A stretch of DNA of 64,000 bases from Lineus longissimus (Eukaryota > Nemertea > Pilidiophora > Heteronemertea > Lineidae): assembly GCF_910592395.1 (NCBI RefSeq), contig NC_088315.1:17283808-17347807 (forward strand). Direction: 5' to 3'. Shown here piece by piece: positions 62,787 to 64,000 of this stretch (positions are counted from its first letter, which is position 1; each line of letters opens with the position of its first letter). The notes under the pieces were generated by a model, which was given only the letters and a program-made list of their open reading frames with translations, did no database searches and was not told the DNA's origin. The position numbers and the translations under genes are program-made.

Positions 62787-64000
62787 ATCAAACGTATTTC
62801 AAGCCTGAAGTGTAAAGACTCTAGGAAGAAAAGGTTGTGATTGGATTTTTTCCTGGAGTTCTCAAGCCCGAAACATAAAGCATAGAATAAAGCGAAGAAT
62901 GTTGTTCGATTATCTGATGAGTTGAGGTCGACACTCATGCATGTGATTGCAGAAAGTAGCTCCACTTCCGCTCGATATTACACATAAACAGCAACGTCTA
63001 TGAGGAAATTTATGATACAGTACGCTGAATGTAAAACATATATTCGGTGAATGTCCACAAAAAGGTATTTCATAATTATTGTTGACTGCCCGAAAGTTTC
63101 GTCTTGCACGAGATCCCAAAACTGTTTATAAAATGTTGTCGTTAAAACCTCATCGATAGGGTGATAACCAACTCGCAAAGAGAGGTACACAAATATACGA
63201 TTTTCTAAAATTTGTAATAATTTTATTTATAATCAATATTTTTCCTGAACTGTATGAAGATGTTTTAAGTCTGTTCAAAATACCAACCTGAATACAAAAA
63301 AACATTTTCCGGGTGTGTGTGTGTGTCTCGAACAAAATGTCGCTATTTTGTCAAGTCTCGGTTTGGTTTCATTTATACATTTAAAGTTCTGTCATTCAAA
63401 TCTCCTGCGTATTGTCCGAGTCTTGAAAGACTCTGGCATTTTCTAGATCTGCTGTCCCGTTTTGATATAGATCGATCATGCAGACTTTGCTTCGATATTC
63501 GGCAATTGATTCGTACAGCACTAAATTATCAAGATTTAGTTGTATAATCAGTTGTGTGATCGTCCAGTCACAAAATGAAAAAAGGTACAATATTTTGCTG
63601 CGATGCCTTTGGAAACTAGGTAGTTCGCCTACAAATTTATTGTTCTAACAAATGTCTCTTTTTAATTTAATTGACTGAAAAATAGTTTATAACTATTTAG
63701 TTTGACCAGTGTGTTGTCATATCGCGCGCTGTCCATCGTTTGATCTAACCCGCCCATTGTTTGAGAGCTGATGCCCCATTGTAATGCTCGACTATCAATT
63801 CAGGGATTAAGCTTACAGAACAATAGTCCCAATCTTGGATGGACCTGATTCGTTCGAATTTGGTTCTGAGGGGCCTGTACACGTAAAGTTACACAACACA
63901 AAAAAGAGCGAAAACCAATTTGTTCGGATGCTGATACGAAGTGGAAAAATTTACCACTAATTTTTTCCCGACTACGAAACTTTCTGCTCGAACCGAAAAC
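62787..64000 (+). repeat. Segmental duplication copy 2, right part
   Basis: Continues the duplicate of 11,452-13,358 after the Polinton and runs to the window end. The hairpin element seen at 11,951-12,642 is absent here, leaving an empty site near 63,283. The open frames are shared with copy 1 and have no recognised domain. Confidence 0.9.

Overview
The window is nuclear DNA of an animal, most likely a marine invertebrate. Evidence: GT-AG introns, TATA-box promoters, rhodopsin-type GPCR remnants, BEL/Pao LTR retrotransposons, a pogo-type DNA transposon, many mariner-like MITEs and a full-length Polinton/Maverick. I cannot assign a phylum from sequence alone. Host coding content is low; most of the window is mobile DNA layered on tandem segmental duplications.

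Layout. 1-3 kb: two tandem, damaged copies of a peptide-receptor-like GPCR gene. About 3.1-8.4 kb: an old duplicate of 13.3-17.7 kb, differing by lineage-specific MITEs. 8.4-13.4 kb and 40.6-64 kb: a younger duplicate pair, each starting with an intact two-exon LamG-like gene under a TATA box. 16.3-17.2 kb and 39.6-40.6 kb: two long foldback elements of one family with perfect 6-bp target duplications. 19.2-36.8 kb: a three-deep nest. BEL/Pao element B (1,087-bp LTRs, TSD TCCCT) holds in its gag a second BEL/Pao element A (385-bp LTRs, TSD GCCTT, intact 1,821-aa polyprotein). The 3' LTR of A is itself split by a 2.27-kb insertion, C. 36.9-38.6 kb: a pogo/Tigger-like transposon.

44,381-62,786: an 18.4-kb Polinton with 212-bp identical terminal inverted repeats and a perfect 6-bp TSD (atcaaa). 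The empty site is visible in the other duplicate at about 11,452. It carries major-capsid-like, two penton-like and packaging ATPase genes, a DDE integrase with chromodomain, a protein-primed-type DNA polymerase B, an HNH-type nuclease-like protein and several Polinton-type membrane or unknown proteins. Capsid, ATPase and polymerase genes each have stops or frameshifts; integrase is open. I found no adenain-type protease.

The most unusual signal is a roughly 30-bp double-hairpin repeat scattered through the Polinton and seen nowhere else in the window. It occurs in both orientations and several reading frames, has compensatory stem changes, lies in frame inside unrelated proteins and clusters at gene 3' ends. 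Other notable signals: a palindrome whose 40-nt loop is inverted between two copies of a 0.65-kb element that sits at different sites in the duplicates; hairpin-forming Polinton termini; and a TAAATG start-site motif shared by about half the Polinton genes.
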